The notes under the pieces were generated by a model. The model did not search any database and was not told the DNA's origin. It saw only the letters and a list, made by a program, of their open reading frames with translations. A stretch of DNA of 64,000 nucleotides from NCBI RefSeq assembly GCF_003148385.1, contig NZ_CP029463.1:1736001-1800000 (forward strand), given 5' to 3'. The DNA is from Flavobacterium sediminis (GTDB lineage: Bacteria > Bacteroidota > Bacteroidia > Flavobacteriales > Flavobacteriaceae). Positions 43,530 through 54,358 of the stretch are shown here, in pieces. Positions within the stretch are counted from its first letter, which is position 1. Each line of letters begins with the position of its first letter. The translations under genes were made by a program, and so were the position numbers.

Positions 43530-44849
43530 TTATTCCAAAAGACAGATTGTAAATTTAGTCTCATTTTCATTGCTTTCAAACGTAAGGTAACCACCGTGAG
43601 CTTCAATGATATTTTTTGAAAGTGTTAAACCAATTCCGGCTCCTTCTTTACGAGTGGTAAAAAACGGTAAAAAGATTTTGTCTTCAATTTCCTTTTCAAT
43701 TCCTTTTCCGGTATCGGTAATGTAAATGAACAGTCTTTTCTCTTTTACTTCACCCGAGAGTGTAATTTGTTTGTTTGTTTTATCAGCAAGGGCATAAATG
43801 CTGTTCGTTAGTAAATTGATCAAAACCTGTTCCAGTTGTTGTCTGTCAACCGAAATCCAGCGATCAAAGCCAATTTCGTTAGAGACGGCGATTTGCTCTT
43901 TTTTAAGTAGCGGCTGCATAATTTGAAGACTGTTCTTCAATAATTCTTGTAGCGCAATCTTTTCCTTTTTAGGCGAAGGTAAAGCCGCCAGTTTGCGATA
44001 ATTTTCAACAAACTGTTGCAAATGACGAGTCCTGTTGCTGATTGTGCCAACACTTTCTTTAATGTCACTGATATCTTCTTGGGAAAGGGTGTCTTGCAAG
44101 GTTGTTTCCTGTAAGTTTTGTGCTAAAGCATGAATAGGAGTCAGTGAGTTCATTAACTCGTGTGAAATCACCTTCATCAGGTTGATCCAGGCTTCTTTTT
44201 CTTTCTTCTCAATTACCTTTTGAATAGAATCCAGCAAAACAATATAATACTCTTTGTTATAGATCTTGCTTTGAGCTGTTTGTAAAATGAATGTCTGGTA
44301 ATCCTGTTTGTCCACACGTATTTGCAAGGGAGTCTTAAAATCAGAAAAATGATGCTCTTCAATAATTTCACACAATGCCGGAAGATATTGGTTGAGGTAA
44401 CTCCATTTAGAAACTTTAGGAGCTTTAAAATGATGAGAAAAATAATCATTCATTAAAGTGACCTGCCAATCGGATTCTTTTTTTTCTAAGATGAGTACTC
44501 CGGTTTCAATGGTGTTAAAAATAGAATGATAAATGGTGTCTTTTGTGATTTGCTCTTTTTGAGAAGACTTTAATTGTTCGTACAGGACAAATAAATTAGT
44601 ATAGAATCCCTGGTATTTTTTACTTTTAAAATCGGCTGAAAAATCTTTGTTCAGAATAGACAAAATGGTTTTGTCATAAAATTCAAAGATAGAACTGATA
44701 AAAGATAATAATTCTAAAAATAACCCGAGAGCAATAATAAGGAACAGTAATGCAGTGTAATGGTATTCTTTTTGAAACAAAAAGAAACTGCCTGCTAAAC
44801 AAAGCAAGACCAAAAGCAAACGAATGAAAATGTCAAATCGTTTAATCAT
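43530..44849 (-). CDS. Sensor histidine kinase paired with the NtrC-type regulator
   Basis: 439 residues from ATG 44849 (MIKRFDIFIRLLLVLLCLAG), which overlaps the regulator stop by 8 bases; an ATG at 45008 lies far inside the regulator gene. Two N-terminal membrane helices enclose almost no loop. A PAS-like region leads to the H-box ISHELMNSLTPIHALAQN near 215-235, and the ATPase domain has LLTNSIYALADKTN, TDTGKGIEKE and GAGIGLTLSK. Kinases of this NtrY-like group phosphorylate sigma54-type regulators and commonly stand beside exporter operons in Bacteroidota. Confidence 0.9.
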   Translation of the reverse strand: MIKRFDIFIRLLLVLLCLAGSFFLFQKEYHYTALLFLIIALGLFLELLSFISSIFEFYDKTILSILNKDFSADFKSKKYQGFYTNLFVLYEQLKSSQKEQITKDTIYHSIFNTIETGVLILEKKESDWQVTLMNDYFSHHFKAPKVSKWSYLNQYLPALCEIIEEHHFSDFKTPLQIRVDKQDYQTFILQTAQSKIYNKEYYIVLLDSIQKVIEKKEKEAWINLMKVISHELMNSLTPIHALAQNLQETTLQDTLSQEDISDIKESVGTISNRTRHLQQFVENYRKLAALPSPKKEKIALQELLKNSLQIMQPLLKKEQIAVSNEIGFDRWISVDRQQLEQVLINLLTNSIYALADKTNKQITLSGEVKEKRLFIYITDTGKGIEKEIEDKIFLPFFTTRKEGAGIGLTLSKNIIEAHGGYLTFESNENETKFTICLLE

Positions 44850-46209
44850 TTTTAATCTGGTATTTTTCCATTCTTCGGTATAAAGCGGCTCTCGACAAGC
44901 CAAGCTCTTCTGCCGACTTACTGATGTTAAACTGATGTTTTTGCAATACTTTTTCAATACTGATCTTTTCAATATCGGAAAGTTGGATCTCATCTTTTTC
45001 AGTCTCAAAAACCTCTATCGATTCTAAGTCCAGATCAGCAACTGTAATACTTTCATTTTCACAAAGAATCACAGCACGTTCAATTCGATTTTCCATTTCA
45101 CGGATGTTTCCGAACCAGGCATGCTTTTTAATTTGTGCCAATGCTTTTTCATCAAATAGAAGGTTGTACTTATCGTATTTAGCGCTTAGTTTTTCCAGTA
45201 AGAAATTAGCAAGGTCAACTAGATCATCACTTCGTTCCCGTAATGAAGGTAATGTGATCTGCATTGTATTTAGCCGGTAAAAAAGATCTTCCCTGAAATT
45301 CTTGTGCTGTACTTCTGTCTTTAAATCCAGGTTAGTAGCCGCAATAATCCGGACGTTTAGTTTTCGTGGTTTGGCTTCTCCTAAGCGGGTAATGGTTTTA
45401 GTTTGTATTGCCTGCAATAGTTTAGCCTGTAACGTTAAAGGAACATTCCCTATTTCATCCAAAAAGATCGTGCCGTTTTCGGCCAATTCAAATCGCCCGG
45501 CAGTATCATTCTTGGCATCGGTAAAGGCGCCTTTGGCATAGCCGAACAATTCGCTCTCAAAAATGTTTTCATTTAAAGACCCAAGATCCACATGTATAAA
45601 AGCCTGATCTTTGCGGTTAGATTGTTGGTGAATGTAATGAGCCAAAACATATTTTCCGGTTCCGTTTTCACCTAAGATTAAGATGTTAGCATCGGTTTTG
45701 GCAACTTTTTGCGCCAGATCGTATGCTTTTACAATGGCATTGGATTGTCCAATGAAAAAATTATTTACAGATTGGGATACCGTACTTTTAACTTCTTTTC
45801 TGCTTTGCGTAACTCCTTTTTTAACAACTTCAACTAGTTTTGAATTGTCCCAGGGTTTTAGGATGTAATCAAAAGCACCTAACTTTAAGGCTTCTACAGC
45901 GGTTTCCACATGACCGAAAGCGGTCATCAAAACCACTTTAGTTGCAGGGGATAAGAGTAAAATCTCTTTTAAAAAATAAATACCTTCTTTTCCGTCTTCG
46001 TAACCAATGCGATAATTCATGTCTAACAATACAACATCGATCTTGTTTTCAGATAATACTTTGATACTGTCTTTAGGATTGTTAAGCGTAATGATAGTTT
46101 CAAAATGTTTCTTCAACAGCATTTTTGCTGCAAAAAGAATATCTTCTTGATCGTCAATTACTACTATGTTGGCTTGTATCTTTTTCATCTGCTGTACGGT
46201 TTCGGACAT
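44842..46209 (-). CDS. NtrC-family sigma54-dependent response regulator
   Basis: The 455-residue protein has a receiver (IVVIDDQEDILFAAK; phospho-Asp in VVLLDMNYRIG), an AAA+ domain with Walker A GENGTGKYVLA, Walker B GTIFLDEIGNVPL and arginine-finger regions, and a Fis-type helix-turn-helix end (SAEELGLSRAALYRRMEKY). The sigma54 contact loop reads GAFTDA and not GAFTGA near residue 225, a change of the final Gly. The kinase gene overlaps its end. It is divergent from the exporter operon that starts at 46331, its probable target, whose upstream region has a -24-like TGGCAC. Confidence 0.92.
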   Translation of the reverse strand: MSETVQQMKKIQANIVVIDDQEDILFAAKMLLKKHFETIITLNNPKDSIKVLSENKIDVVLLDMNYRIGYEDGKEGIYFLKEILLLSPATKVVLMTAFGHVETAVEALKLGAFDYILKPWDNSKLVEVVKKGVTQSRKEVKSTVSQSVNNFFIGQSNAIVKAYDLAQKVAKTDANILILGENGTGKYVLAHYIHQQSNRKDQAFIHVDLGSLNENIFESELFGYAKGAFTDAKNDTAGRFELAENGTIFLDEIGNVPLTLQAKLLQAIQTKTITRLGEAKPRKLNVRIIAATNLDLKTEVQHKNFREDLFYRLNTMQITLPSLRERSDDLVDLANFLLEKLSAKYDKYNLLFDEKALAQIKKHAWFGNIREMENRIERAVILCENESITVADLDLESIEVFETEKDEIQLSDIEKISIEKVLQKHQFNISKSAEELGLSRAALYRRMEKYQIKND

Positions 46210-46292
46210 TTAGTGTTCATTTATGAACAGTAGGGTAAAACAATTACTTTGTAAAATATTGGTTTTCAGTGTTTTTGTTAAATATAAGTTTC

Positions 46293-46308
46293 TGGCACAA
46301 AATTCCTT
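46293..46308 (+). promoter_or_regulatory. Possible sigma54 -24 element before the exporter operon
   Basis: TGGCAC at 46293-46298 equals the -24 half of a sigma54 promoter, 32 bases before the HlyD start. The -12 half would be expected at 46304-46308 as TTGCW, but TCCTT is present and lacks the GC pair, so the site is weak or degenerate. Confidence 0.35.
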
Positions 46309-46330
46309 TATATTCAGTTAAAAACAATAT

Positions 46331-47574
46331 ATGGACACTATCATCAGTCGTAAAAATAACAAAAAAAAGCAACTAGCCATAGCAGGAATTATTATTTTAA
46401 TCCTGACATTCATAGTGTATGCCTCTTTTACTAAAAAGAAAAGCTATACCGTAAAAAAAGGGGAGATTTCCATTAAAACCGTTCAAGATGATTATTTTGA
46501 AGATTTTATGGTATTTCAGGCTTTGACGGAACCCTTGAATTCTATTTTAGTAAATATTGTAGAAGGAGGTTCAGTTCAGGAAATTTTTGTAGAAAACGGA
46601 GATTTTGTTCAAAAAGGGCAGCCTTTGGCTCGCTTGTATAACCCGAATACTGAATTGAACTACATGCAGCAGGAAACGGCCATTATTGAGCAGATCAATA
46701 ACCTCAATAAAGCTAAGCTTGATCTGAGAAATCAGGAATTAAGTTTGTCTAAAGACCTGATCGGTATAGAACATGATTATCAGGATGCTAAAAATCAATA
46801 TGATTTAGATAAAAAGTTATACGAACAGGAAATTCTTGCCAAGAACGATTGGGAGAAGACACAGGAAAACTTTCGTTTTCAGAAAGAGCGTATGAATATC
46901 ATTAAACAGAGTGTTGCCAAAGAAAAGCAAGCCAATACTATTCAGATAGGACAATTGAACCAGTCTATCACTACCATGGAAAAGAGCTTAGCCGTTTTAC
47001 GGGATAATAAAAAGAATTTTTTAGTCTTAGCCCGCTATCAGGAAGATTGTCCTCTTTTGAGCCGGTTTTAGGACAGAGTTACACTCAAGGGCAGGTTTTA
47101 GGAAAAATTGATGTGATGAAAGGGTATAAATTAGTAGCGGATGTAGATGAGTTTTACCTCAGTAAAATAAAAAAGGATCAGCAAGGGAGTATAGATTTTA
47201 ACGGTAAGAAAATTCAGGTTATAGTAGATAAGGTTATTCCTGAAATTGTAAACGGTCGATTCAAAGTAGAATTACAGTTGCCGGAGCAAGAAAACTTAGA
47301 TCTGAGACAAGGATTGAGCTTCGGAGTTCGGTTGGTATTATCCGGAAAAACAAAAACAACTGTTTTGCCTAAAGGTAGTTTTTATAATGAAACTTCAGGA
47401 AAATGGATATTTGTAGTAACCGGAGAAAATAAGGCAGAACGAAGAACAATTAAATTAGGCAAAGAAAATCCTTTATATTACGAAGTATTGGAAGGACTTA
47501 AGCCGGGAGATAAAGTGATCACTTCAGGTTATCAGGATTATAAAGAGATTGAAGTGTTAAATTTAGAAAAATAA
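46331..47574 (+). pseudogene. HlyD/MacA-type periplasmic adaptor, one frameshift
   Basis: An N-terminal membrane anchor (LAIAGIIILILTFIVYASF) is followed by the biotinyl-lipoyl-like domain (VEGGSVQEIFVENGDFVQKG) and a coiled-coil hairpin (NNLNKAKLDLRNQELS). The frame breaks at CCC 47031-47033; one extra C restores VLAPLSGRLSSFEPVLGQSY, and the beta-barrel (GKIDVMKGYKLVADVDEF) continues to the stop at 47574. The 1244-base span plus one gives 414 residues, a usual size. Adaptors join the ABC permease to TolC. It heads the operon, six bases before the S41 gene. Confidence 0.87.
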
Positions 47575-47579
47575 GCAGA

Positions 47580-49058
47580 ATGAATTTTTTACGTAAACCA
47601 AAATTTTTAACCACAATAGTTTTATTACTTGCAATAACCGTTCAGGCGCAAGATTGTAATTGCGAATCAAATTATGAATGGGTCAAAAATACTTTTGAAA
47701 AAAATGATGCCGGTTTCCAGTATGCCGTTGACAGAAAAGGAAAAGAAGCCTATGAAAAGCATTGTGAACAAATGCTTTTGAAAATTAAGAAAGCAACCAC
47801 CAAAGTCGAATGTACGAAATTGTTATACGAATGGATGACATTTTTCCGTTCGGGGCATATAGCCATAAAACCTAAAAGGAGTATGGCAGGTGATTCTGAT
47901 AATGAGCCTCAAACAAAATCAGTAAGTGAAAATTGGGAAACGATAGCTGAGAAGAAAATACTAGCATTTGAAAATAAGATACAATCTAAAAAAGAAGCCG
48001 ATTACGAAGGGATATGGTTCACAGACCCTTACACTATAGGGATACAAAAAAAAGGAGATTCTTATATAGGATTTATTATTACAACGACAGCAGAAACCTG
48101 GAAAAGAGGTGAAATAAAACTGAGATTTTCAGAAAAAGAAGGCGTGTTTTATATGAGAGATAAGTCCGAGATGCCTTTTTCAGAAGTGAAACTGATAGGG
48201 AAAAATCACCTGCAACTCGGAAATAGATTTTTATTAAAAAGAGAAAAACCTCTTTTTGAAGAAGATCATGAGATCAAGGAACATTTTAGGGCGTTACAGG
48301 CAAAAGAACCTTACCTTGAGGCCTTAGACGATCATACACTATTTTTAAGAATACCTTCCTTTAGTGCATCATACAAAAAAGCAATTGACAGTGTAATCCT
48401 TAAAAACAAAGACAAAATACAGGAAACAGAAAACCTCATCATCGATGTGAGAAACAATGGAGGAGGAAGCGACGGAAGTTTTGCTGAAATTTTACCTTTG
48501 TTGTATACCAACCCGATTCGCACAGTAGGAGTTGAATTCTATTCAACAGAACTGAACAACAAAAGAATGCTTGATTTTATCAATGATCCTAAGTATGGTT
48601 TTGATGAAGAAGATAAAAAATGGGCAAAAAGCGCATACGATGAATTAGAGAAGTCGAGAGGTCACTTTGTCAATTTAAATGACGATAATAAGGTAGTCAG
48701 TATAAAAGAATTTGACACCGTTTATCCTTACCCTGAAAATGTGGGAATTATAATAAATAACGGTAACGGAAGTACAACAGAACAATTTTTATTAGCGGCT
48801 AAGCAAAGTAAAAAAGTAAAATTGTTCGGAACAACAACACTCGGGGTCTTAGACATATCTAATATGTATTTTATAAATTCTCCCTGTGATGAGTTTGAGC
48901 TGGGATACTGTTTGTCGAGAAGTATGCGAATTCCTGACATGACCATTGATGAAAAAGGAATTCAGCCCGATTATTATATTGATAAATCCATACCGGATTA
49001 CCAATGGATAAAATTTGTAGAAGAGAGCATAAAGCAACATCAATCAAAAAACGAATAA
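47580..49058 (+). CDS. S41-family peptidase, secreted
   Basis: The 492-residue protein has a signal peptide (TTIVLLLAITVQAQ) and a Cys-rich start (DCNCESNYEWV). The tail-specific protease fold is visible as LIIDVRNNGGGSDGSFAEIL and VGIIINNGNGSTTEQFLLAA, the place of the nucleophilic Ser, then KKVKLFGTTTLGVLD. Unlike CtpA proteases it has no evident PDZ domain; a lipocalin-like middle part may replace it. It lies inside an ABC-exporter operon, one base before the ATPase gene. Possibly it processes the exported peptide or damaged envelope proteins. Confidence 0.82.
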   Translation: MNFLRKPKFLTTIVLLLAITVQAQDCNCESNYEWVKNTFEKNDAGFQYAVDRKGKEAYEKHCEQMLLKIKKATTKVECTKLLYEWMTFFRSGHIAIKPKRSMAGDSDNEPQTKSVSENWETIAEKKILAFENKIQSKKEADYEGIWFTDPYTIGIQKKGDSYIGFIITTTAETWKRGEIKLRFSEKEGVFYMRDKSEMPFSEVKLIGKNHLQLGNRFLLKREKPLFEEDHEIKEHFRALQAKEPYLEALDDHTLFLRIPSFSASYKKAIDSVILKNKDKIQETENLIIDVRNNGGGSDGSFAEILPLLYTNPIRTVGVEFYSTELNNKRMLDFINDPKYGFDEEDKKWAKSAYDELEKSRGHFVNLNDDNKVVSIKEFDTVYPYPENVGIIINNGNGSTTEQFLLAAKQSKKVKLFGTTTLGVLDISNMYFINSPCDEFELGYCLSRSMRIPDMTIDEKGIQPDYYIDKSIPDYQWIKFVEESIKQHQSKNE

Positions 49059-49059
49059 T

Positions 49060-49761
49060 ATGATACAAATTAAAAACCTTTCAAAAACCTTCCGAACAGA
49101 AGAAGTGGAAACAAAAGCATTGAATAACGTTTCTTTTCAATTAGAACAAGGCCAATTTGTAACCATTATGGGGCCTTCAGGAAGCGGTAAATCTACTTTA
49201 TTGAATATTGTAGGTCTGCTGGATAGCGCTGATGAAGGACATTACATTTTATTAGAGCAAGAAATGATTGTCCTTAAAGAACAGGAAAGAGCTAAAGTGA
49301 GAAAACAAAACATCGGATTTATTTTTCAGAATTTCAATTTGATAGACGAACTTTCTGTTTTTGATAACATCGAATTACCACTTATTTATAATGATGTTCC
49401 GGCAGCTCAGCGCAAACAAAAAGTAGAGGCAATTGCTGAACGTTTAGGCATTGCACACCGATTGAAACATTTTCCTCAGCAATTATCCGGCGGACAGCAG
49501 CAACGTGTGGCGGTAGCCCGTGCTCTGATCAATGAGCCTAAAATCATTTTGGCCGATGAACCTACCGGAAATCTGGACTCTAAGAACGGAAATGAAGTGA
49601 TGGAGTTATTAACGGATCTGCATGCTCAGGGAGCTACAATTTTAATGGTAACGCATTCTGATTATGATGCTTCTTTTTCACAAAAAACAATTGTGATGAA
49701 AGACGGAATGATTATTTCCGAGAAAAATAATAACAAAAAAGTAGACATATTAATTTCTTAA
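49060..49761 (+). CDS. ABC transporter ATP-binding protein (MacB/LolD type)
   Basis: The 233-residue ATPase has Walker [13 protein letters not shown], the Q-loop [13 protein letters not shown], signature [15 protein letters not shown], Walker [14 protein letters not shown] and the H-loop MVTHSDYD. The LDSKNG ending of the Walker B region is typical of the MacB/LolD/FtsE group, which drives FtsX-type permeases. Its partner is the permease at 50595. It follows the S41 gene by one base and precedes the DUF2807 gene by 11. Confidence 0.96.
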   Translation: MIQIKNLSKTFRTEEVETKALNNVSFQLEQGQFVTIMGPSGSGKSTLLNIVGLLDSADEGHYILLEQEMIVLKEQERAKVRKQNIGFIFQNFNLIDELSVFDNIELPLIYNDVPAAQRKQKVEAIAERLGIAHRLKHFPQQLSGGQQQRVAVARALINEPKIILADEPTGNLDSKNGNEVMELLTDLHAQGATILMVTHSDYDASFSQKTIVMKDGMIISEKNNNKKVDILIS

Positions 49762-49772
49762 AAAATGAGATC

Positions 49773-50567
49773 ATGTACAGAATCATAATTTATTTAGTGG
49801 TTGGTTTAATGAGCTTGATGCTTAGAGCTCAGGTTTCAGAGAATCGTCAGGTGGAATCTTTTTCAAAATTAAAAGTGTCCAATACTATTGAAGTGTTTTA
49901 TACATTCAGTACTATTCAATCAGTTAAAGTATATGCCGATGATGCTCAAAAAATAGCTTGCGTAAAAACAGAAACTGAAAACGGTGTGCTCAAGGTTTAT
50001 ATTGATACAACAGAATATTTTAAAAATACTAAAAAGAAAAAAAGTAAAAGCGGTAGAAATTGGAATAACGGAGTGTCATTTGAGGTTCTAAAAGTTGAGA
50101 TCTCCGGTCCGTTTTTAAACGAAATTACAACCAGTACTTCCGCAGAAGTCAAACTTCTAAATACGAACAAGGCAAAAGAAGTGACCTTAAAAAGCAGTTC
50201 GTCGAGTAGCATTGAAGGAAGTTTTGAAGCCGACAAAATAACGATAGATAATTCATCCAGTGCTGATTGTGATATTCAGGTAAACACTCCGATGCTATTA
50301 GTAGAATCCAGTAGTTCAGCAGACGTAAAAGTGTCCGGAAAAGCAGCTACAGTAAAAGTAGGAAGTAGCAGTTCTTCTGATTGCGATCTGAAAAATTTAG
50401 AAGCTAAAGAAGCTTATGTAAAAGCAAATAGTTCAGCCGACGTAATGATACATGCAACAGCATTGTTAGAAGCAGAAGCATCATCCAGTGCCGATATTAT
50501 CTATTACGGAGATCCGGATAAGATACGTATTAAAGAAAGCTCATCAGGCTCAGTTACTAAAAAATAA
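49773..50567 (+). CDS. DUF2807 beta-helix protein, secreted
   Basis: A 264-residue protein with a signal peptide (LVVGLMSLMLRAQ), starting with the typical ENRQVESFSKLKVSNTIEVF. The mature part has repeated rungs (SSSSSIEGSFEADKITI, SSSADCDIQV, SSSSADVKVSGKA, SSSSSDCDLKNL, NSSADVMIHATALL) of a parallel beta-helix, characteristic of DUF2807 (head GIN) proteins. The function is unknown; these proteins often accompany transporter or sigma/anti-sigma genes in Bacteroidota. It is the fourth gene of the exporter operon, 27 bases before the permease. Confidence 0.87.
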   Translation: MYRIIIYLVVGLMSLMLRAQVSENRQVESFSKLKVSNTIEVFYTFSTIQSVKVYADDAQKIACVKTETENGVLKVYIDTTEYFKNTKKKKSKSGRNWNNGVSFEVLKVEISGPFLNEITTSTSAEVKLLNTNKAKEVTLKSSSSSSIEGSFEADKITIDNSSSADCDIQVNTPMLLVESSSSADVKVSGKAATVKVGSSSSSDCDLKNLEAKEAYVKANSSADVMIHATALLEAEASSSADIIYYGDPDKIRIKESSSGSVTKK

Positions 50568-50594
50568 TAATCATCCATCAAAAAACGAACAGTT

Positions 50595-53023
50595 ATGCTT
50601 AACAACTGGTTACATATTTTTTATTATCACATCAAGAACAACAAGTTATTTACTATACTTAATATTCTAGGATTGAGTATCGGTATTGCCGCACTTGTTT
50701 TTTCGCTTTTATATTATAATGACGAAAAAAGTTATGACGCCTGGAATCCTGAAAAAGAAAAGGTCTTTGAAGTGTTACAGGACTTGGGCGGAGGCAATAT
50801 CTGGGCTAATAATCCGGCACCTTTAGGGGCATATTTTGAAACCCAATTTCAGGAAGTAGAATCGTATTGTTATTTCAATAATTGGTATTATAATGAGATC
50901 ATAAAGTATAAAGACAAAAAAGAAATATTAAAATTTGTTGATGCCCAAAAAAACTTTTTTGATTTCTTTCCCTTTGAATTTCTTCAGGGAGATCCTAAGG
51001 CATGTTTAAGCGAATCCAGTATGGCAATTTCAGATGTTGCCGCACAACGTATTTTCGGAGATCAAAACCCGATCAACAGAGAAGTTGAATATTCCGGTAG
51101 AAAATTAGTAGTTAAAGGAGTGTATAAATTAAACACTAAATCTTCTATAGCACCGGAAGCTGTTACCAATCTATTAGAATCAAAGCTTAAAAACAATAAG
51201 GATCATTGGGGAAATTATAATTTCGGACTACTTATTAAGCTTAAAGACCCTAATACAGCACCTGAGGTAAGAACTAAGATAGAGAAGGTGATGTATGAGA
51301 ATACTTTGGTCAAATGGGCAAAAGAAGAAGGTTTAACTCCGGAAGAGTGGCTGAAAAAGTATGATGAAGAAGGAAATAAAGTAATCCTTGAAGCCTTGCA
51401 AACAGCACATTTACATTCCGTTATTGATAGTTATCCGGAATCTAAAGGCAATTATCAGTTTCTAATGATTATGCTGGGATTATCCGTTTTGATCCTGGTT
51501 CTTTCCATCGTAAATTATGTTAATTTGGCGACAGCCAATACTATAAAACGGGCAAAAGAAGTAGGTGTTAGAAAAATATTGGGCGCTACCAAAAATAATA
51601 TTATTTATCAATTCGTTTTTGAAACTGTCATTTTCGTTTTGTTCTCTATTCTGTTCGCCTTAGTGATTGTAGAATTAGCATTGCCTTATTATAACGATTT
51701 TCTCGGTAAATCATTAGAGTTGAACGGAAGCCTGTTCTTTATTCAATTAATCCTGATCTTTTTTGCCGTAGTTGTTTTTGCCGGGATATTTCCGGCTTTG
51801 TATGTTTCCAATTTTGAAACGCTGAAGGTTTTAAAAGGAAATTTCAGCAGAAGCAAAAGAGGCATTTGGCTTAGAAACGCCATGTTGATCGTACAATTTG
51901 CCATAGCCTCTTTTTTTATTGTAGGTTCTTATATTGTATACCAACAAGTGCATTATATGGCAACCAAGGATCTTGGCTTTAGTGGAGAACAAGTGATCCG
52001 GATTTCTTATAGAAATAAATACGGACATAACGAGGAAGGTTATATGAAGAAAAACTTCTCTCGTTTTGAAATGATCAAACAAGAACTCGGAAAAATAAAA
52101 GGAGTTCGTGAGGTAGCATCCGGAGCCTTTAACTTTGGTGGCGGAGCAACTTCATCTTCCAGTTTTATCTATAATAATGTGAATATTCAGGGGCAGAATA
52201 TGGCCATTGATTTTGACATGCTTCCTATGATGAATATTAAAATAAAAGAAGGGAGAAATTTATCATCTAAGTATGCTTCTGATACCATAAGCTCCATGTT
52301 AGTCAATGAAACTGCTGCAAAGATGATGAAAGATAGTGCTTTAGTAGGGAAAGAAGTAAACTGGAACGATCATAAATTAAAAGTAGTAGGAATCGTTAAA
52401 GATTTTCATATTTACGGACCACAGGCCGAAATTCCGCCAATGGCATTTTTTCATTTCAAAACGATCGACTGGATGTTGTCAAATCTTAGTCAGATGTATG
52501 TAAAAGTTGATCCTGAAAATTTAGAACAGACACTATCTGAAATAGAAAAATTCTGGGTTCAGAATGTGGACAACGAATATCCTTTTGATTATGATTTTGT
52601 GGATAAAAATTATGCCCGTACGTATGAACAGTACGTAAAACAGAAAAACTTGTTCTCACTTCTTAATCTGGTGGTGATATTAATAGCGCTTTTCGGTTTA
52701 TTTGCTTTAGCAGCCTTTTCCATTGAGCGTCGTATGAAAGAAATAGCCATTCGTAAAACATTAGGGCAGAAACCGGTTCTTTGTTAAAAGAATTGTCGAA
52801 ACAATATATTGTATTTGGTATTGCCGGTTTTGCTTTAGCCATATTGCCAACGTATTACTTTCTGGAAAAATGGTTAGAGAACTTTGCTTTCAGGATATCG
52901 ATCAGTATAATGCCGTTTGTTATCGGATTCATAGCCTTATTGGTACTAACATTAGTAGTAGTCTTGTCAAGAGCATATCAGGCGACTAAAGTAGATGTTT
53001 TAAAATATTTGAAATATGAATAA
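50595..53023 (+). pseudogene. FtsX/MacB-type ABC transporter permease, one frameshift
   Basis: The 730-residue first part has an N-terminal TM with MLNNWLHIFYYHIKNNKLFT, a MacB-like periplasmic domain (YYNDEKSYDAWNPEKEK), three TMs and a second MacB-like domain, the eight-helix plan of Bacteroidota peptide exporters. The frame breaks at GGG 52764-52766 inside the FtsX signature; one extra G restores RKTLGAETGSLLKELSKQYI and joins the last two helices, ending TKVDVLKYLKYE. The 2429-base span plus one gives 809 residues, as expected. The end overlaps the TolC start by 8 bases. Confidence 0.87.
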
Positions 53024-54308
53024 AAAGCTAATATATACTACGCTTTTATTGACTTTTAGTCTTCTTGTTACCGCCCAGGCAAAAATCTGGTCGTTACAGG
53101 AATGTATTGATACCGCTTTAGAGCAAAGTTTAGAAGAGCAGATCAGGCAGTTGGAAGTAAAAAGAGCAGAAAGAAGTAAAACTTCGTTGATTCATTATTG
53201 GCTACCAACCGTAAATCTTGCAGGAAATCATTCATATAATTTCGGATCTACAATTGATCCGGCTACAAACGGCAGGGTCAGTTCCAATATTTTATACGAT
53301 AATTTCTATCTCAATGCATCTGTCAATGTGTTAGATTTTAATAATTTGGCACTGAAAAGCAAAAGTAAATTAGAGCTTGAAAGAGCAGAAGCCGAAAGAA
53401 AAGTTTTTGAAAATGAGTATAAATTACAAATAGCAGAAAGCTATTATCAGGCATTATATACCCAAGAGTTGGTTAAAATTAAAAGCGAACAACTTAAAAA
53501 TTCTAAAAATAATTTAGACAGAGTTCTGAAAGAAGTTGAAATAGGAAGTAAACCGAAAAGTGATGAGTATGACATGCAATTGTCTTATAAGTCAGAGCAG
53601 GCACAATTAGTAGACAGTGAACAACAGTTAGTTCTTTTAAAATTGCAATTGTTCCAGTTGATCAATAAAACAGATGTTGAGGTACAAGAGATCGTATTAG
53701 AAGATTTTTCATCAGGAACCATAGATAAGGAGATACAAAATCCGAAATTAGATTTAGCAGAGACCAATTTTAAGATTAGTAAAAAAACAATTTTACAATA
53801 TCGGGCGAATAGTTTACCGTCATTATCAGCTTATTATCAGTTTTCGACTTTTTATTACAAACCTCTGAATCAACCGGATGTTGCGGTCAGCGATTTACAA
53901 ACCCAGTTACAGGACAATAAGAACCATCAAATAGGTCTCCAACTTAATATTCCTATATTCAACGGATTTAGAAACAGCAAACAAATAGCGTCTGCTAAAA
54001 TAGAAACAGAGAAAAGCAAAGTGCAGATGACATTTGAGAAACAACAACTGGAGAAACAACTGGCTTTGGAAAATGAAAGAAAAGCACAATACAAACAGTT
54101 AGAATCCCGGTTTAGCGATGTTTTAGATTTTGCTAAACTCTCGTACAGAACATCTCAGTCAAAATTTGAGAGTGGTAAAATAGAAGCAGTGACATTTAAC
54201 TCCGTAAAAAATCAGTTGTTACAATCACAATATGATGTCTTAAAAAATCAATTAATGATTCGGTTTACTACAATTAAGATGAATCTTTTAAAATATAACG
54301 AGTTGTAA
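53016..54308 (+). CDS. TolC-family outer-membrane efflux protein
   Basis: The 430-residue protein has a signal peptide (LIYTTLLLTFSLLVTAQA), SLQECIDTALEQSLEEQIRQ at the start, and two long helical repeats with the typical pattern (AESYYQALYTQELVKIKSEQ; SAKIETEKSKVQMTFEKQQL), and GLQLNIPIFNGF, the family sequence at the beta-barrel strands. TolC trimers form the exit duct through the outer membrane. As last gene of the operon it completes the adaptor-ATPase-permease export system. Confidence 0.93.
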   Translation: MNKKLIYTTLLLTFSLLVTAQAKIWSLQECIDTALEQSLEEQIRQLEVKRAERSKTSLIHYWLPTVNLAGNHSYNFGSTIDPATNGRVSSNILYDNFYLNASVNVLDFNNLALKSKSKLELERAEAERKVFENEYKLQIAESYYQALYTQELVKIKSEQLKNSKNNLDRVLKEVEIGSKPKSDEYDMQLSYKSEQAQLVDSEQQLVLLKLQLFQLINKTDVEVQEIVLEDFSSGTIDKEIQNPKLDLAETNFKISKKTILQYRANSLPSLSAYYQFSTFYYKPLNQPDVAVSDLQTQLQDNKNHQIGLQLNIPIFNGFRNSKQIASAKIETEKSKVQMTFEKQQLEKQLALENERKAQYKQLESRFSDVLDFAKLSYRTSQSKFESGKIEAVTFNSVKNQLLQSQYDVLKNQLMIRFTTIKMNLLKYNEL

Positions 54309-54358
54309 ATGAGCTTTTAATTCTGTTTTTTTAAAAGAAATAGTTGTTATTTTTCTTA

